This document shows, one piece after another, positions 24,450 through 26,721 of a stretch of 26,721 bases of DNA. How positions within the stretch are numbered: the stretch's first letter is position 1; each line of letters starts with the position of its first letter. The notes below the pieces were generated by a model. The model did no database searches. It was not told the origin of the DNA and was given only the letters and a program-made list of their open reading frames with translations. Both the position numbers and the translations under genes were made by a program. Source of the stretch: JAAYCB01 sp012744395 (GTDB taxonomy: Bacteria > Planctomycetota > Planctomycetia > Pirellulales > Thermoguttaceae); NCBI GenBank assembly GCA_028703175.1, contig JAQVNJ010000088.1, positions 1 to 26,721 of the forward strand, in the 5' to 3' direction.

Positions 24450-26408
24450 TCACTTCCGCCGCTGCCACGCGAAGATCGACGGCACCGGCGCTGCGGGTCT
24501 GGGCGGCGACGGCTCGAACGGCTCGATCGTGTTGCCTTCCAACAGTTCCGGCTGCGCCTTTCCGCCAAGCAGCTGGCCGCCGGCGCCATACACCCGGTTG
24601 CCCACGATTTCAACGCCCAGGCAGTCGTCGGTCGCCAGGTGAATGGCCGGCTGGCTGCCGCTCTCCACGGCGATCGTGTTGCCGCGGATGATGTGGTCGA
24701 AGGAGCAGGTCCGCGCGGCGATGCCCGGCCCCGCCTTGACGACGAATCGGTTGTAGAGGATCAGCCAGGCTTCGTTCATGCCGCCCATCCATAGCCCGGC
24801 CTTGGGCGCCCGGAAGTCGCAGCGGTAGACGACGTTCCGCGGCCCCTCCGGCCCGTGCGCCTCGTCCGCCGGCGGCGAGGCCCAGCCGCCGTTGCCGTAC
24901 GTGCCCCAGGAGCCGGCCGCGTCGACCGTGCAGTCTTCGAAAAGATTCTCGTTCGTCCAGCCGGCATGCCACTGGGCGTCGCTGCCGTGGAACGTGCTCT
25001 TGCGGATCACGTTGCCCGAGCTGGACCACTGCACGCAGGGGGCATGCCGCATCCGCCAGGTGGTCACGTTTTCCATCAGGCAGTCGTACGACCGTTCCCA
25101 GCCGACATAGGCGCTTCCCCCGCCGCCCGTGTACCAGGCGTCGCGGAACTGGCAGTCGCGAATCTCGCACCACTTGGCCTGGCCCGTGTAGACCGGGTGG
25201 CGGCCCGCCTTTTCGACCACCAGCCCCCTGGCCCAGCACTCCCAGGCGCACGAGAACAGCACGCCGGAGGTCCAGAGTTTTTCCGTCTGCACGAGTGTCA
25301 GGTTCTCAACGCCGCAGCGCCGAATCGGATCAATTCGCTTCAGCACCGCTCCGTCGACGACGGGGAAATCGATCCGCAGCGGCTGGTTCAGCCTCACCCG
25401 GGCGCCGTCGACCGCCTCGACACGAAACTGGTTGCAGCGGTAAAGCCCCCATTGGCAGGCGTTGCGAACCAGCTTGTTCCACCGTTCCGTGGCCGGCGCG
25501 GTCAACTCGACCGCGTCGCCCGTCGTCAGAGCAGGTTTCTTCTCAAGTACGATTTCCACGGCGCCCCGCCGGCCGTCCTCGGCAAGTTTCCACTGGGGCA
25601 GGCCGTCGCTCTGACCCGAGAACGTGATCGCCCCCAGGCTGGCGCCGCTCAAACGGCGGGGCGGACCGGCCGCGGCGGCGTCGAACTTGACGCGGACCGT
25701 ACTCTCCACCGTCCGCCCGTCGTCGTACTCGGCCACGGCCGTCAGCCGCTTTTCGCCGGCCTCTGCCCGCCCGAACAGCGAACTGCCGAAGGTCCGCAAT
25801 GAAAACGTGCCGCCCCAGTGCAGCGTCCGCGACCGCTCGCTGATCACCCGGCCGTCCAAGAGCAGGGCGATTCGATTTAAACCGTCGGGCGCGGCATGGA
25901 CCTCGATCGGCGTATCGTTGCCCACCAGATCGCCGTCGGAGAGGCCAAACAGTCCGACGCCCCCCTTGGGCCCGCCGTAACGAAAGACGATCGTCGTCTT
26001 ATCAGCCCCTTGGCCGCGGATCACCAGGCCGTCGCGGTAGAGAATCACCGGCCGATCGAGGTGGTAAACGCCCGGGCCCAACACGACGGCCCCGCCGCCT
26101 TGGGCGGCCTCCGCGGCAGCGGCCAGCGCGGCGCTGTCGTCGCGATCGTCGCCGGCCTTGCCGCCGAACTGCTCGATCCGCACCTTCTCCGCCACGTCGG
26201 GAATTCCGCCGGGAACGCCTGCATAACGCCAGTCGGGATAGACGATGCCGTCCGGCCCCACCACGTCGGCCGCCGTCAGCCGGTCCGTCTCCGCCGGCTT
26301 GATCTTGTACGCGGCCGGCCAGGGCCTTTCTGGTTCCGCTGTAAAACTGGCGCCGGCGACGAGAGCCGCTACAATCCAGGGAGCGGAAATCGTTCGGAAT
26401 CGGCACAT
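24450..26408 (-). CDS. Secreted right-handed parallel beta-helix (pectate-lyase-like) protein
   Basis: The product is 652 residues. Residues 1-24 are a signal peptide ending near SFTAEP. After a short linker, IEQFGGKAGDDRDDSAALAA (about 78-97) and the following GGGAVVLGPGVYHLDRPV match the opening of the pectate-lyase-3 / polygalacturonase-like fold. A beta-sandwich-like insertion (about 160-290), including DGRVISERSRTLHWGGTFSL, interrupts it. From about 380 to 640 the chain has repeated parallel beta-helix turns with the N-x-[IV]-x-x-[CN]-x-F pattern (MENVTTWRMRHAPCVQW, NLFEDCTVDAAGSW, NVVYRCDFRAPK, HIIRGNTIAVES, GVEIVGNRVYGAGG). No canonical GH28 DD or DRG active site is evident, so it may bind, lyse or isomerise uronate polysaccharides. 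A GGAG lies 9 nt before the ATG. Confidence 0.85.
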   Translation of the reverse strand: MCRFRTISAPWIVAALVAGASFTAEPERPWPAAYKIKPAETDRLTAADVVGPDGIVYPDWRYAGVPGGIPDVAEKVRIEQFGGKAGDDRDDSAALAAAAEAAQGGGAVVLGPGVYHLDRPVILYRDGLVIRGQGADKTTIVFRYGGPKGGVGLFGLSDGDLVGNDTPIEVHAAPDGLNRIALLLDGRVISERSRTLHWGGTFSLRTFGSSLFGRAEAGEKRLTAVAEYDDGRTVESTVRVKFDAAAAGPPRRLSGASLGAITFSGQSDGLPQWKLAEDGRRGAVEIVLEKKPALTTGDAVELTAPATERWNKLVRNACQWGLYRCNQFRVEAVDGARVRLNQPLRIDFPVVDGAVLKRIDPIRRCGVENLTLVQTEKLWTSGVLFSCAWECWARGLVVEKAGRHPVYTGQAKWCEIRDCQFRDAWYTGGGGSAYVGWERSYDCLMENVTTWRMRHAPCVQWSSSGNVIRKSTFHGSDAQWHAGWTNENLFEDCTVDAAGSWGTYGNGGWASPPADEAHGPEGPRNVVYRCDFRAPKAGLWMGGMNEAWLILYNRFVVKAGPGIAARTCSFDHIIRGNTIAVESGSQPAIHLATDDCLGVEIVGNRVYGAGGQLLGGKAQPELLEGNTIEPFEPSPPRPAAPVPSIFAWQRRK

Positions 26409-26433
26409 GACAATGCTCCGTGGGGCGGGCAGT

Positions 26434-26475
26434 GGTTAGCTATCAGCGGTTAGCGGTCAGCGATCAGCCATCAGG
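26434..26475. repeat. Tandem heptamer run (six 7-bp units)
   Basis: Six consecutive 7-bp units fit NNTYAGC on the plus strand (26434, 26441, 26448, 26455, 26462, 26469), beginning GGTTAGC and TATCAGC; the last ends in G instead of C. The variable first two bases and fixed T, A and G positions match the heptamer runs at 6842 and 19846. Confidence 0.8.
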
Positions 26476-26531
26476 CTGCTGGCTACAGCTTACAGGGTGC
26501 TGTGTTGGAAATCACCCCTTTCGCAGAACGC

Positions 26532-26687
26532 AAGGGTTAAGAGGGTTCGGGGGTGTTTCTTTCGCGCCCAACCTGTTGCCAAGCTCCGGCTTGGCAACAC
26601 AACGACTGGCAGAAACGTTCCCAAGCTGGAGCTTGGGAACGAGGTCAGACTGAACCCCGAACCCCGAACCCTAAACCCCGAACCCTT
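26532..26687. repeat. Composite repeat with two palindromes and heptameric flanks
   Basis: The left flank (26532-26553) contains AGGGTTCGGGGG. The right flank (26653-26687) is five 7-bp units of the type AACCC[CT]N, which on the minus strand read as GTTCGGG-like NNTYRGS heptamers. Between them lie two palindromes. The first has TGTTGCCAAGC (26574-26584) and GCTTGGCAACA (26589-26599) around 4 nt. The second has CGTTCCCAAGCT (26616-26627) and AGCTTGGGAACG (26630-26641) around 2 nt. The layout parallels the element at 6842-6970 but with two core palindromes. Confidence 0.85.
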
Positions 26688-26712
26688 TCTTTTCGGCACT
26701 TGGAGACGCGCC

Positions 26713-26721
26713 ATGCAATCG
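26713..26721 (+). CDS. Possible start of a further gene (partial, first three codons)
   Basis: An ATG at 26713 is preceded at 8 nt by GGAG (26702-26705) in TTGGAGACGCGCC. Only Met-Gln-Ser is visible before the window ends. The spacing fits a real start, but no coding evidence can be given. Confidence 0.3.

Larger units (their letters stand above)
26409..26721. other. Repeat-rich gene-free interval at the window end
   Basis: Apart from a possible start codon near 26713, this interval contains only repeats: a heptamer run at 26434-26475, a composite of two palindromes with AGGGTT- and AACCCC-type flanks (26532-26687), and connecting sequence. The small frames crossing it are translations of the palindrome. 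Confidence 0.6.

Noticed and set aside
6842..26687. A CRISPR array
   Set aside because: The repeats are dispersed, palindromic and 7-bp periodic, without regularly spaced unique spacers or cas genes.
26653..26687. A telomere-like replicon end (AACCCC repeats)
   Set aside because: The tract is short, degenerate, internal to a composite repeat and mirrored on the other side; it fits the heptamer family better.
26490..26714. Short minus-strand frame containing FPSSSLGT and VPKR-type segments
   Set aside because: These words are translations of the GTTCCCAAGC palindrome and recur in several unrelated frames here; a known cause of spurious small-protein calls.

Overview
The window reads as a GC-rich bacterial chromosome segment, most likely from a planctomycete of the Pirellulales type. 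This is inferred from gene content and not from a marker gene. The supporting signs are a bifunctional AroD-AroE fusion protein, a secreted LacZ-type galactosidase, a Tat-exported DUF362 protein, a secreted beta-helix protein, long third-position-GC antisense shadow frames, short and mostly mono- or bicistronic transcription units, and intergenic palindromic and heptameric repeats. I see no rRNA, tRNA, CRISPR array, transposase, integrase or phage gene.

Layout. 1-1345 (minus): the start of a MacB-like ABC permease preceded by its MacA/HlyD-type periplasmic adaptor. 1417-1532 holds divergent promoters. 1615-2352 (plus): a bacterial SUFU-domain protein. 2353-2965 has no recognisable gene but carries a promoter and a terminator-like hairpin. 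2966-3535 (plus): a protein built from Gly-rich decapeptide repeats. 3729-5042 (plus): class II xylose isomerase, convergent with an OmpA-family lipoprotein (5160-5987, minus). 6327-6818 (minus): an unrecognised protein behind a promoter and a 125-bp nested palindrome. 7001-10395 (minus) is an aromatic-biosynthesis block transcribed aroDE, aroK, prepilin peptidase; the last two overlap by 4 nt.

10934-14092 (plus): exported LacZ-type beta-galactosidase. 14326-14919 (plus): thioredoxin-fold protein with a CNHC motif. 14948-15586 (minus): CBM9-like domain protein. 15940-19851 (plus): HrpA-type DEAH RNA helicase. 20110-22936 (plus): an isopropylmalate/isocitrate-type dehydrogenase, an SDR oxidoreductase and a stand-alone KaiC/RecA-like ATPase, closely spaced. 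23086-24426 (plus): Tat-exported DUF362 protein, convergent with a secreted beta-helix protein (24450-26408, minus). The window ends in a repeat-rich gap and a possible gene start.

Themes. Sugar and polysaccharide use (XylA, LacZ, CBM9-like, beta-helix) and export or envelope functions dominate, beside shikimate and possibly leucine biosynthesis. The most unusual content is non-coding. Five copies of a GTTCCCAAGC-type palindrome are spread over the window. At two loci these sit inside larger structures whose flanks are tandem 7-bp units (consensus NNTYRGS), with opposite orientation on the two sides of the palindrome. A third heptamer run, without the palindrome, overlaps the hrpA stop codon. 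An extended -10 motif TGNTAGAAT recurs upstream of several genes.
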